Below are positions 23,970 through 32,212 of a stretch of 64,000 bases of DNA, piece by piece. Positions within the stretch are counted from its first letter, which is position 1; each line of letters begins with the position of its first letter. Both the position numbers and the translations under genes were made by a program. A model generated the notes under the pieces. The model saw only the letters and a list, made by a program, of their open reading frames with translations, did not search any database and was not told the DNA's origin. The DNA comes from Oscillospiraceae bacterium (lineage in GTDB: Bacteria; Bacillota; Clostridia; Oscillospirales; Ruminococcaceae). The DNA is taken from assembly GCA_017828975.1 (NCBI GenBank), contig JAGAJN010000016.1:1-64000 (forward strand), in the 5' to 3' direction.

Positions 23970-26153
23970 GTGAATTCAAATAAAAGTGTTTCTTTCTTCA
24001 AAAAGCTGCTGGTGCCTGTTCTGGCGGTGACTGTAATGCAGTCGGTGCTGATCTTTATTCTGCTGGTATTCGGCGGGATATTTAAGGATGTCGAGGACAA
24101 TGCAGCGGGTAATTTCAAAAATGCCGTTATCAGGCGGGCGGGAGAGATAGAACATTCTTTTTCCGAACGATGGGGAAATTTTTGGCAGGACAGAGATCAG
24201 ATGGTTTCGGCAATAGAAGAAGCACTTGCGGAAAACGATGCTTCCGCTGAGGACATGCTTACCGATGCAAAGCTGAATACCAAGCTTATAAACATTCTCT
24301 CCGATGATGTGAGAAGTCTGCTGCGTACCAATTCCGTTACAGGTGCTTATGTTATTCTGGAGGGCTGTGCGGATTCGGTATCGGATATTTCGGCGGGACG
24401 TGCTGCGTATTTCCTGCGTTCCAATGATTCTGCATCTCTTTCAAACGGAGATGGGGATCTTCAGCTTAGAATGGGTTCGGCGGAATATGCAAAAAAGATG
24501 AATATCATGCTCGATACCTGCTGGACAAACTGTGCCCTTGCCGAGGAAACGGAGGAGTTTTACAGCTATGTCAGAAGCTTTGAGCCCGGTCCTCTGCCGA
24601 TAATACTTACGGGAGTAAAGCTTTCCCGCTTTGACACGCCGGGTGTTACCATCTCTATGCCGCTTATATCCTCTAAGGGCGATTTTCTGGGAATTGTCGG
24701 CGTTGAGCTGAATGAACGCTACCTTATCTCACAGATGCAGTTTGAGGAACTGGACGGCGGAGTTTTCGCAGCGTACTATCTCGGAGCAATTTCCACCCGT
24801 GCGGATAATGAGAAGTTTACAAGGAAGATAGCCGTAAGCGGAAGTGCCTACAAGCGCCTTTATTCCGCAGATGACGGAGTTGTTGCTTCCGAACCTGACA
24901 GAAACGGCATTTGCAGGATATTGCCCTCAGATGAGTTCAATTCGGAAATGGCGGGGTTCAGCGTGCCCATAAGCATTGCTGCCGAAGGCGAGAATGAGTG
25001 GGTGCTGACGGGCATTATCAGGCGGGACACACTATATGAACTGTCCATCAACCTTCGGAAAATACTTATAATAACTATGCTTATTTCGGTGGCTGTTTCG
25101 GTGATATGCGTACTTCTCGCAAGCAGGGCGCTTGTAAAGCCTGTTACAAAGCTTATAAAGCAGCTTCGTTCAAGCGATCCCACCGAGCCTATTTCCCTTG
25201 ATAAAACGGGTATCAGCGAGATAGATGAGCTTAGCGCTTCGGTGGAGGTGCTTTCGGGCGAGGTTGAGGCGTTTGCTTCAAAAATGTCCAGGATAATGGA
25301 CGTGGCAGATGTTCCTGTGGGAGTTTTCGAGATAAAGGAAAATTCGGGATACGGCTTTGTCAGCGGAAAATTCTGCGAGCTTCTGGATATGGACAGCTCC
25401 AAGCTTCACAACGGCTGCCTGCCCGCTGCGGCATTTATGACGAGATTTGCCGAGATAAAGGAATATCTCTGCGACGAAACGGGAAATATCTACAAGCTGC
25501 CCGAACCAAACGGCAAATCACGCTGGATAAGGCTTCAGATCATCAACGAAAACGGCTCACTTCTGGGTGCTGTTATGGACATTACCAAGGAGATGACCGA
25601 GCAGGAAAAGCTCCAGCATGAAAGGGACATTGATCCGCTGACGGGTATCTACAACCGCCGTGCGTTTACAGAGCGGACAGCGGCATTGTTCAGAAACAGG
25701 AAGATGTCACTTAGAGTTTCCGCTCTTGTTATGTGGGACCTGGATAACCTGAAATATGTAAACGACCATTACGGCCACGATTACGGCGATATGTATATAA
25801 AGAGCCTGTCTGACGTTCTGTTTGAAGCGCAGAACCACAGATGTACAGCCTGCCGCCGTTCGGGTGACGAGTTTTATCTGTTTTACCACGGCTACGGCGA
25901 CCGTGACGAGATACGGGCGGAGTTTAAGAAGATATGGTCGTACGTAAACGGCAAAACTCTTACGCTTCCCGACGGAACGCCCTACCGTGTCAGCGTTTCC
26001 GGCGGCGTTGCCTGGTATCCCTATGATGCAAAGGGGCTTGACGAGCTGATGAAAATGGCTGATGATGCTATGTATGAGGTCAAGAGGGGCAGTAAGGGTA
26101 ATATTGTTGAATATTCGGATATTGTCGAGGAGATCCCGGAGGACGGAAAATGA
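23970..26153 (+). CDS. Membrane diguanylate cyclase (external sensor, PAS-like, GGDEF)
   Basis: A 727-residue c-di-GMP synthase. There is a helix near 10-32, an external Cache-like sensor to about 360, a second helix (about 363-388), a HAMP-like linker, a PAS-like region and a C-terminal GGDEF domain from about 552 (DPLTGIYNRRAF). The active-site loop is SGDEF (631-635), a substitution that many active enzymes tolerate; the inhibitory RxxD site five residues before it is absent (RCTACRR). I chose GTG at 23970 because GGAG lies 9 bases before it, whereas the ATG at 23955 has none. Its stop overlaps the hemW start (ATGA). Confidence 0.85.
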   Translation: MNSNKSVSFFKKLLVPVLAVTVMQSVLIFILLVFGGIFKDVEDNAAGNFKNAVIRRAGEIEHSFSERWGNFWQDRDQMVSAIEEALAENDASAEDMLTDAKLNTKLINILSDDVRSLLRTNSVTGAYVILEGCADSVSDISAGRAAYFLRSNDSASLSNGDGDLQLRMGSAEYAKKMNIMLDTCWTNCALAEETEEFYSYVRSFEPGPLPIILTGVKLSRFDTPGVTISMPLISSKGDFLGIVGVELNERYLISQMQFEELDGGVFAAYYLGAISTRADNEKFTRKIAVSGSAYKRLYSADDGVVASEPDRNGICRILPSDEFNSEMAGFSVPISIAAEGENEWVLTGIIRRDTLYELSINLRKILIITMLISVAVSVICVLLASRALVKPVTKLIKQLRSSDPTEPISLDKTGISEIDELSASVEVLSGEVEAFASKMSRIMDVADVPVGVFEIKENSGYGFVSGKFCELLDMDSSKLHNGCLPAAAFMTRFAEIKEYLCDETGNIYKLPEPNGKSRWIRLQIINENGSLLGAVMDITKEMTEQEKLQHERDIDPLTGIYNRRAFTERTAALFRNRKMSLRVSALVMWDLDNLKYVNDHYGHDYGDMYIKSLSDVLFEAQNHRCTACRRSGDEFYLFYHGYGDRDEIRAEFKKIWSYVNGKTLTLPDGTPYRVSVSGGVAWYPYDAKGLDELMKMADDAMYEVKRGSKGNIVEYSDIVEEIPEDGK

Positions 26154-27232
26154 GCTTCGGAGTTTATGTTCATATTCCGTTCTGCGTGAGAAAGTGTCCA
26201 TACTGCGACTTTTATTCAACGGCTGTGTCGGGGGATATTGTTGAAAGATATGTGGGCAGGCTTTGTGCCGACATTCGCGGGAACTGTCCCGAGGGGGCGG
26301 GAAGTGTCTATTTCGGCGGTGGAACGCCTTCGCTGCTGTCGCCCGAACAGGCGGGACGGATAATTTCGGCGGCGGCTCCCGCAAACGGTGCGGAAATTTC
26401 CATAGAGGCAAATCCAAACTCCGTATCTCCCGAAAAGCTGAAGGGCTATCTTTCGGCGGGAATAAACCGCATTTCCTTTGGTATACAGTCACTTTGCGGC
26501 GGCGAGCTTGAAGCACTCGGACGGCTTCACACCGCAGATGAAGCGGAAAATGTCGTAAAATTGGCATATAATGTTGGGTTTCGCAATATTTCCGCAGATA
26601 TTATGCTTGGTGTCTGCGGACAGAATGAGGACAGTCTTTCGGAAACTCTCGCTCGGCTGACGGCTCTGCCTGTCAACCATGTTTCTGCGTATTTGCTGAA
26701 AATCGAGGAGGGGACACCTTACGGCAAAAACGGTATGCGTGACAGAGTTCCCGACGATGATACGGCGGCTGATCTGTATCTTCTGGCAGCCGAATATCTT
26801 GAAAATGCAGGATTTTATCAGTATGAGATCTCGAATTTTGCGCAGAAGGGATATGAATGCCGACACAATCTGCTCTACTGGCTTTGCGGAGAATATTACG
26901 GCTTCGGTCCCGCTGCGCACTCATTTTACGGCGGAAAACGGTATGCCTGCCAACCTGATCTGGACGGTTATCTGTCCGGCGGGGCGGAGAGGATAACCGA
27001 TGTTTTGCAGGAAACGCCGCCCGATTTCTTTGAGCAGGGAATGTTAAAGCTCCGTCTTTCCCGTGGAATAAGCAGGAATGAGATACCTTCGGAGCAGCTG
27101 GGACACTTTGAAAAGCGTTTTGCCGTTTACGAAAGGGCGGGGCTGATGAAGCGGACAGCGGACGGCTTTGCTTTGACGAGGGAAGGATTTTTGGTTTCCA
27201 ATTCGATAATTGTTGATTTGTTGGAGGAGTGA
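26150..27232 (+). CDS. hemW: Radical SAM protein HemW (haem chaperone, HemN-like)
   Basis: A 360-residue radical-SAM protein. The cluster motif is CVRKCPYC near residue 12, in the HemW context VYVHIPFC; the SAM-binding YFGGGTPS, IEANP, NRISFGIQS and YEISNFA motifs follow. HemW homologues bind haem and help insert it into acceptors; they lack the coproporphyrinogen oxidase activity of true HemN, under which they are often annotated. The start overlaps the diguanylate cyclase stop, so the two are translationally coupled, an odd pairing. Confidence 0.92.
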   Translation: MSFGVYVHIPFCVRKCPYCDFYSTAVSGDIVERYVGRLCADIRGNCPEGAGSVYFGGGTPSLLSPEQAGRIISAAAPANGAEISIEANPNSVSPEKLKGYLSAGINRISFGIQSLCGGELEALGRLHTADEAENVVKLAYNVGFRNISADIMLGVCGQNEDSLSETLARLTALPVNHVSAYLLKIEEGTPYGKNGMRDRVPDDDTAADLYLLAAEYLENAGFYQYEISNFAQKGYECRHNLLYWLCGEYYGFGPAAHSFYGGKRYACQPDLDGYLSGGAERITDVLQETPPDFFEQGMLKLRLSRGISRNEIPSEQLGHFEKRFAVYERAGLMKRTADGFALTREGFLVSNSIIVDLLEE

Positions 27233-27237
27233 TTGAT

Positions 27238-27441
27238 TTGGGTGAGCATTTATGCCCGGTGTGCGGTAAGCATACTTTTTCACAGCACGACAGTTTTGAA
27301 ATATGCCCTGTATGCGGCTGGGAAGATGACAGCGTACAACTCAGACGTCCTGATTATGATGGCGGAGCAAACTACGAAAGCTTGAATGATTTTCGGAAAA
27401 GATGGCAGGAAAAACAAGATGATTACAAAAACCGTCCTTAA
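27238..27441 (+). CDS. CPCC-type cysteine-rich small protein
   Basis: A 67-residue zinc-ribbon-like protein of the CPCC family: CPVCGKHTF near the start, CPVCGWEDD 20 residues later, then the usual GGANYESL and a charged C-terminal helix. Function of the family is unknown; members occur singly or near toxin-immunity genes. GGAGG at 27223-27227 is 10 bases from a TTG at 27238 but only one base from a GTG at 27229, so I favour TTG. It follows hemW without a gap. Its TAA stop lies inside the terminator stem. Confidence 0.8.
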   Translation: MGEHLCPVCGKHTFSQHDSFEICPVCGWEDDSVQLRRPDYDGGANYESLNDFRKRWQEKQDDYKNRP

Positions 27442-27458
27442 ATAAGGCGGTTTTTCTT
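27427..27458 (+). terminator. Terminator of the cyclase-hemW-CPCC operon
   Basis: AAAAACCG-(T)-CCTT pairs with AAGG-CGGTTTTT around loop AAAT, with one bulged T, then CTTTA. The stop codon of the CPCC gene is within the loop side of the stem. Confidence 0.75.
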
Positions 27459-27518
27459 TAGTTTTTAAAGCTTTTGTCGTAGCAGTGTCGCAGTAAGCCC
27501 GTTTTCTTATACGACGAA

Positions 27519-27557
27519 AAATCCCTACTCTGCGCACACAACGCAGAATAGGGATTT
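27519..27557 (-). terminator. Terminator of tRNA-Lys
   Basis: AAATCCCTACTCTGCG and CGCAGAATAGGGATTT form a 16-bp stem with a single mismatch; the minus strand continues TTCGTCG after a TTTTT run. It lies 4 bases after the tRNA 3' end. Confidence 0.85.
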
Positions 27558-27561
27558 ATCT

Positions 27562-27637
27562 TGGTGAGCCATTGGGGATTTGAACCCCAGACCCTTTGAT
27601 TAAAAGTCAAATGCTCTGCCGACTGAGCTAATGGCTC
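27562..27637 (-). tRNA. tRNA-Lys (anticodon UUU), CCA encoded
   Basis: The minus strand folds as a full cloverleaf: acceptor GAGCCAT/ATGGCTC with discriminator A, D arm AGCTC...GAGC, anticodon stem TTTGA/TCAAA with loop CTTTTAA (anticodon TTT), and T arm TGGGG-TTCAAAT-CCCCA. The gene encodes its own CCA end (27564-27562). It is a single-tRNA transcript with its own promoter and terminator. Confidence 0.97.
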
Positions 27638-27674
27638 GTATGTGTGAATGTTAGTGTCACACATAACGTTATAT

Positions 27675-27703
27675 ATTATACTACGTACAGCTAAAAAAGT
27701 CAA
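27675..27703 (-). promoter_or_regulatory. Promoter of tRNA-Lys
   Basis: Minus-strand TTGACT (27703-27698), 17-bp spacer, TATAAT (27680-27675), about 30 bases before the mature tRNA 5' end. Confidence 0.85.
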
Positions 27704-27770
27704 GTGGAATTGCATAATTTTACGAATTGTGCATAGTTTTGATAATTGTATATTCTAAAATAGTGCAATA

Positions 27771-28295
27771 TCAACAAATACCAAACAGTAATCTGACGGA
27801 AATTGCGCTTACAATAAATCCCGTAATATCTCCCGCAAGGGCAGAGGGGAGGGTGTGGCGAGTGTCCTTTGCCTTGACTGCCGCAAAATACACGGCTATT
27901 GTGTAAAAGGTAGTTTCCGTGGAGCCCATCAGGACGCTTGCCACTCTGCCCGCATAGCTGTCGGGGTGACAGTCCCTGAGTATCCCGTCAAATACGGCAA
28001 GTGCGCCGCTTCCCGAGATAGGTCGGATTAGTGCCAGCGGGATACATTCCGAGGGAAAGCCCAATGCGTTTGTCAACGGCGACATTGCCGCTGCTATCAC
28101 TTCGGGAAGCCCCGATGCCTTGAACAGTCCGATAGCGGTAACAAGGGCTATAAGTGAGGGGAGAAGTGACACGGAGGTTTGAAGGTTTTCCTTTGCGCCC
28201 TCGATAAATTCATCGAAAACGTTCACCTTTTTAATAAGGCCTGTCAAGACGATAAGTGCGGCTATCAGCGGGATAACCAGGTCGGCAGCGTTCAT
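27771..28295 (-). CDS. spmB: Spore maturation protein B homologue
   Basis: A 174-residue membrane protein with nucleoside-recognition/gate-domain helices. Motifs ALIRPISGSGALAVFDGIL and MGSTETTFYTIAVYF are those of SpmB. With SpmA it influences spore core dehydration in Bacillus and Clostridium, though spmAB pairs also occur in non-sporulating bacteria. The gene overlaps spmA by four bases (ATGA). Confidence 0.9.
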   Translation of the reverse strand: MNAADLVIPLIAALIVLTGLIKKVNVFDEFIEGAKENLQTSVSLLPSLIALVTAIGLFKASGLPEVIAAAMSPLTNALGFPSECIPLALIRPISGSGALAVFDGILRDCHPDSYAGRVASVLMGSTETTFYTIAVYFAAVKAKDTRHTLPSALAGDITGFIVSAISVRLLFGIC

Positions 28296-28900
28296 TTGTC
28301 ATCACCCGTCTGTTTTGAAAATCGTTTCAGTATCTGAGATGCCAGCAGGGCGGCGGTCAGTGCGGATAAGGCTGTGATGATCACAGCGGGAAATATCTCC
28401 ATAGGTGAAGCGGAACCGTATTTCGCCCTTATGGCGGCGCAGGTGGATGGAATTATGGTAAGGGAGGCTGTGTTCAGCACGGTGAAGGTCACCATATTGT
28501 CTGAGGCTCGTAAGGGGTCGCCGCCTTCGGAAATGTGCACTTTTTCCAGTTCCTTCATTGCTTCTATCCCCAGCGGAGTTGCGGCATTCCCAAGACCTAA
28601 AATATTTGCGGTAACATTCATACATATATAACGGAACGCCTTGCCGTTAAGGTCAAGCCCCTTGAACAGGAGTTTGGCTGCGGGACGAAACAGCATTGCC
28701 ATATAGCATGTGATACCCGCTTTTTCCGCAATGCGCATAAGCCCGCCCCACAGACACATACTTCCCGTCAGGAATATGACCAGCTCAACTGCTGAGGAAG
28801 GGTCGTTGAGCAATGAGTCCGACAGCTGCGAAAAATTGCCGCTGTATATGCCGTATGCAATGGATATGACGATTATAATTGAAAATATTTTGTTCATCAT
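28292..28900 (-). CDS. spmA: Spore maturation protein A homologue
   Basis: A 202-residue membrane protein with the gate-domain signatures of SpmA: GLMRIAEKAG, NVTANILGLGNAATPLG and ASDNMVTFTVLNTASL. It would form a membrane complex with SpmB. GAGG lies before the ATG. The pair is transcribed alone; no other sporulation gene is near except the AbrB-like regulator on the opposite strand. Confidence 0.9.
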   Translation of the reverse strand: MMNKIFSIIIVISIAYGIYSGNFSQLSDSLLNDPSSAVELVIFLTGSMCLWGGLMRIAEKAGITCYMAMLFRPAAKLLFKGLDLNGKAFRYICMNVTANILGLGNAATPLGIEAMKELEKVHISEGGDPLRASDNMVTFTVLNTASLTIIPSTCAAIRAKYGSASPMEIFPAVIITALSALTAALLASQILKRFSKQTGDDK

Positions 28901-28922
28901 TTACGAAACCTCAATTTCCTGT

Positions 28923-28950
28923 TATATACAGTATAAGGAAGGATTTTCAA
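28923..28950 (-). promoter_or_regulatory. Possible spmAB promoter
   Basis: Minus-strand TTGAAA (28950-28945) and TATATA (28928-28923), 16-bp spacer. A sigma-A-like reading; I see no sporulation-sigma consensus that is better. Confidence 0.4.
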
Positions 28951-29061
28951 GGAATATTCTGGAAGAGTGAGCAAATTGTACAAAAAATCTTTGTTTTTTG
29001 CAGCAATCAACACGAAAATTTACTATACGATAGAAATCAACAATTATTCACAAAATTGTTA

Positions 29062-29091
29062 TTGACAAATATATGCAAAAAAAGTTATAAT
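29062..29091 (+). promoter_or_regulatory. Promoter of the AbrB-like gene
   Basis: TTGACA at 29062-29067, 18-bp spacer, TATAAT at 29086-29091. Just upstream is an inverted repeat AACAATT/AAATTGTT (about 29039-29060) at the -35 border, a possible operator. Confidence 0.75.
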
Positions 29092-29097
29092 AGTCTT

Positions 29098-29304
29098 GAC
29101 CCTGAATGAAAAGGGTGTTTGTTCTCTTTTACATACCCGGATCTCGTATAGAAATAATAATTGCGAGCGTATCCCATATATAAAGAACGGCGGGCTGTCA
29201 ATGAGAGCAGACTTTTATAAAAACAAGTATTATTGCCGTTCTGCGTAAACGGCGGTAATTCTGCCGATGCTGATACTGCAATAAAAAGAAGGAGGCAATT
29301 TTCA
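29098..29304 (+). promoter_or_regulatory. Long structured 5' leader of the AbrB-like gene
   Basis: About 207 bases separate the predicted start site from the ATG and hold no credible gene. AGAACGGC (29184-29191) can pair with GCCGTTCT (29235-29242), closing a loop of about 43 bases, and CGGCGG pairs with CTGCCG shortly after (about 29250-29266). No known riboswitch class was recognised. It fills most of the gap between spmA and this gene. Confidence 0.45.
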
Positions 29305-29544
29305 ATGAAATCAACCGGAATCACAAGAAAAATCGACGAGCTTGGACGTATCGTTCTCCCTATCGAGCTGAGAAGAAGCCTTGACATAGGCGAGAGGGAC
29401 GCTCTGGAGATCTATGTTGACGGAGAGAATATCGTCCTGAAAAAGGATAAGGCAGCATGCGTTTTCTGCGGCAGCTCCGATAACATTGTTGACTTTAAGG
29501 GCAAAAACATCTGCACCGAGTGCTATACTCAGCTGAGAAAGTGA
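29305..29544 (+). CDS. AbrB-family transition-state regulator with zinc-ribbon-like C-terminus
   Basis: A 79-residue protein. Residues 1-50 match the SpoVT-AbrB swapped-hairpin DNA-binding domain very closely (MKSTGITRKIDELGRIVLP, IELRRSLDIGERDALEIYVD). The C-terminal 28 residues differ from Bacillus AbrB: they carry CVFC and CTEC pairs about 20 residues apart, as in a small zinc ribbon, in place of the AbrB oligomerisation domain. GGAGG precedes the ATG at 29305. It may be a global regulator of stationary-phase or sporulation genes; target genes are unknown. An HD-GYP enzyme follows. Confidence 0.88.
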   Translation: MKSTGITRKIDELGRIVLPIELRRSLDIGERDALEIYVDGENIVLKKDKAACVFCGSSDNIVDFKGKNICTECYTQLRK

Positions 29545-29590
29545 TTTTTTGTTTGTCCGCAATACATTATATTAACGCAGGCGGGATTAT

Positions 29591-30742
29591 ATGCAGACAC
29601 CGTCCGCCGTATATGAGGTGAGTTCTTTGATTTTTGTTTCTTCGGCTAATCTGGTGCCGGGTATGTGTCTTGGAAGAAATGTCAACTTTTACGATGCAAA
29701 TACTTATGCGGCAGTCGGATTGAAGGCAGGTACAAAGCTCACAGATGTTATCATCACTCAGATGAAAAGGGCTGACGTTGACGGCGCATATATCGACGAT
29801 ACAAAGAGCGAGATAAGGGTTATTTCGTCCATAAACAGCGAGATAAAGAACGAGGCTCTTTCGGGCGTCAAGAACCTTGCCAATGACTTTATGAGCGGCG
29901 GTGTTACGGGTGACGATGTCGAGGAGATAAAGGACACTACCGAGAAGCTTATTGACAATCTATCTGCCAGCAGAGATATTATGGTAAATATTGCCGACAT
30001 TAAAATGTACGATGATTACACCTTCCACCACAGCCTGAGTGTTTCAATAATGGCTCTGGCTATCGGAATGGAAATGGGGCTGGATCACAGAGAACTTAAT
30101 GAGCTGGGACTCAGCGGACTGCTTCACGACATCGGAAAGGTGTCTATCCCCATTGAGATAATCAATAAGCCCGGCAGACTTACTCAGGAGGAATTCGGCA
30201 TTGTAAAGATGCACCCCGTTCACGCTGCAAACCATCTTCTTGAAAGACGGCTTGTCCCGCCGAACTGCTATTACGGAATAGTCGGTCATCATGAAAAGGT
30301 GGACGGCACAGGCTATCCCAAGGGCTTAAAGGGCGATGAGATTCATCTTTATGCGAAGATACTTGCAGTTGCGGACGTTTTTGATGCGCTCACATCTCAA
30401 AGACCATACAGAACTCCCAGCCCGCCCTCCGAGGCTATCGAATACATAATGGGCGGAACGGGCAGCCATTTTGACGAGCAGTGTGTAAGGGCGTTTATAC
30501 GAAAGGTTGCGCCTTATCCCGTGGGAACTGTGGTGCAGCTTTCCAACGGCGAAACGGCTACGGTCATGGCGAATTTCCCCGACCAGCCTCTTCGTCCCAC
30601 AGTTGCGGTCACGGGCAGACCGGGTGTTTATTACGACCTGTATCATGATATGAACTGCCTGTCTATCGTTATTACGGGTATCTGCGATACGAAGCTTGCG
30701 GAGGAGAATAAAGCGCCTAAGGTCGTACAGGTCAAACAGTAA
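29591..30742 (+). CDS. HD-GYP domain c-di-GMP phosphodiesterase
   Basis: A 383-residue protein with an N-terminal DUF3391-like region (NLVPGMCLGRNV) and a complete HD-GYP domain: HHSLSVS, the metal pair in LLHDIGK (H179, D180), HPVHAA, HHEKVDGTGYP and ADVFDALTS. It should hydrolyse c-di-GMP. The opposing cyclase is 4 kb upstream in the same window. The ATG at 29591 has only GGCGGG upstream; a TTG at 29627 with GAGGTG six bases ahead is a credible alternative, giving 371 residues. Confidence 0.92.
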   Translation: MQTPSAVYEVSSLIFVSSANLVPGMCLGRNVNFYDANTYAAVGLKAGTKLTDVIITQMKRADVDGAYIDDTKSEIRVISSINSEIKNEALSGVKNLANDFMSGGVTGDDVEEIKDTTEKLIDNLSASRDIMVNIADIKMYDDYTFHHSLSVSIMALAIGMEMGLDHRELNELGLSGLLHDIGKVSIPIEIINKPGRLTQEEFGIVKMHPVHAANHLLERRLVPPNCYYGIVGHHEKVDGTGYPKGLKGDEIHLYAKILAVADVFDALTSQRPYRTPSPPSEAIEYIMGGTGSHFDEQCVRAFIRKVAPYPVGTVVQLSNGETATVMANFPDQPLRPTVAVTGRPGVYYDLYHDMNCLSIVITGICDTKLAEENKAPKVVQVKQ

Positions 30743-30747
30743 AAAAT

Positions 30748-30775
30748 ATCCCGTCGGTTTCAATGCCGACGGGAT
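30748..30775. terminator. Bidirectional terminator between HD-GYP and M23 genes
   Basis: ATCCCGTCGG pairs with CCGACGGGAT, 10 bp, loop of 8. TTATTG follows on plus and ATTTTTTAC on minus. Confidence 0.82.
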
Positions 30776-30793
30776 TTATTGTTATAAAGCGAT

Positions 30794-32185
30794 TTAATTG
30801 TTTATGGAAACATAATTAAGTGGATCGGTATGCTGACCGTTTACTCTGACCTCAAAGTGGCAGTGATTTCCGTAAGCATAGCCCGTTGAGCCGATGTAGC
30901 CGATGACCTGACCTTGTGCGACCTCATCGCCCACATTTACGCAGCAGCTGGACATATGAGCGTAAAGGGTAGCTATCTTGTCACCGTGGTCGATAACAAC
31001 GTGGATACCATATCCGTTGCCTGTGTTGCTGGCGGTGATAACCGTGCCTGCCGCAGATGCAACTATCGGTTCGCCGTAGCAGTTGGGCTTGTTAATGTCG
31101 ATGCCCTTGTGAAAATTGTTCCGCTGCTCCTCGACTATCCATCGGTTTCCGTATGTATCTGTCATATTCCGCACGCTGGGGACGGGCCAGATAAAGCCTG
31201 TTTCGGAATATCCGGGAGTATAGCTTTCCGTGGGTTCCTCCTCAGTGACAGGCGGTTCGGTTTCGGCGGGAACATATTCCTGATTGTTTGCCAGCGCCTC
31301 CTGACGCTTGCGTTCCTCCTCTTCCTCACGCTTTTTGCGTTCTTCTTCCTCCTTGCGCTTGCGCTCTTCCTCTTCCTTGCGCTTGCGTTCCTCTTCCTCT
31401 TTACGCTTTCTTTCAAGCTCCTCCTGCTGTTTGCGGATATATTCCTGTATTTCCTGCTCGACACGCTGTTCTTCGGCGTCTATCTCATCGGTGCGGTTTT
31501 CGTACATTTCCGCTTGTTTTTCGTACATTTCCTTGGTTTCGTGATGATTCTGATAGGTTTCCTGAAGCTCTTCAAGGTGCTTTTCCTGTTCTGCTTTTTT
31601 GCTTTCCAGCTGAGCCTTTTCCTCTTCACGCTGAGATTTCTGAGAGTTCAAGGTGATAACAAGGTCGTTCAGCTCGTCAATTGTCTTGTTATCGTTAAAT
31701 GAGATACGCTTTACTATTTCAATTCTTGCAAGAACATCATAAAAATCCGTCGAACCCGTCAGGATAGATGCCATACTGTCATTTCCCGAAACGTAAAGCG
31801 CTCTAAGTCTTAGTTTGAAAAGCCTGATGCCTTCCTCGATCTCCTCTTCCTTTGCGGCGATCTTTTTGTCAAGCTCTGCAATGCTTTGCTCCTTCAGAGC
31901 GATCTGCTCGGCAATGTTGGCAAGCTGCTCCTCCTGTATCTCCATCTTTTTATCATACTCGGCAATGTACTGCTCGTATTCCTCGGTCTTGCCTTCGATC
32001 TCCGAAAGCTGCTTTTCAATCTCTTTTCGCTCCTCGGCAAGCTCCTGCTGACGCTGTTCCAGCTCGGTCATTGAGTCTGCATAGGTGTATATCATATCTG
32101 GACTGTCTGCCGACAATGCCGCAAAAGCCATAACAAATGCCATAGCCGCTGCCGACAGCCTTGAGGCTGCTTTTTTTAACTTCAT
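30794..32185 (-). CDS. Secreted M23 murein endopeptidase with coiled coil (EnvC/PcsB-like)
   Basis: A 463-residue exported protein: signal peptide (about 1-28), a long coiled coil (about 38-290) and a C-terminal M23 lytic domain (about 330-463) with its zinc ligands in HKGIDI and HCHFEV. The coiled coil ends in about four imperfect 8-residue repeats of RKRKEEEE, encoded by a 24-base tandem repeat near 31310-31410. A short Pro/Thr/Glu linker joins the two parts. This is the plan of EnvC/PcsB-type division hydrolases governed by FtsEX. FtsEX is not in the window. It shares a transcript with the VanY gene 27 bases upstream. Confidence 0.9.
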   Translation of the reverse strand: MKLKKAASRLSAAAMAFVMAFAALSADSPDMIYTYADSMTELEQRQQELAEERKEIEKQLSEIEGKTEEYEQYIAEYDKKMEIQEEQLANIAEQIALKEQSIAELDKKIAAKEEEIEEGIRLFKLRLRALYVSGNDSMASILTGSTDFYDVLARIEIVKRISFNDNKTIDELNDLVITLNSQKSQREEEKAQLESKKAEQEKHLEELQETYQNHHETKEMYEKQAEMYENRTDEIDAEEQRVEQEIQEYIRKQQEELERKRKEEEERKRKEEEERKRKEEEERKKREEEEERKRQEALANNQEYVPAETEPPVTEEEPTESYTPGYSETGFIWPVPSVRNMTDTYGNRWIVEEQRNNFHKGIDINKPNCYGEPIVASAAGTVITASNTGNGYGIHVVIDHGDKIATLYAHMSSCCVNVGDEVAQGQVIGYIGSTGYAYGNHCHFEVRVNGQHTDPLNYVSINN

Positions 32186-32212
32186 ATTCGGTCTCCTTTT
32201 TCAAACTGCCGT

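Noticed and set aside
31310-31410. Short tandem repeats that could suggest a CRISPR or variable tract
   Set aside because: They are the 24-base coding repeats of the charged coiled coil in the M23 peptidase, without spacers.
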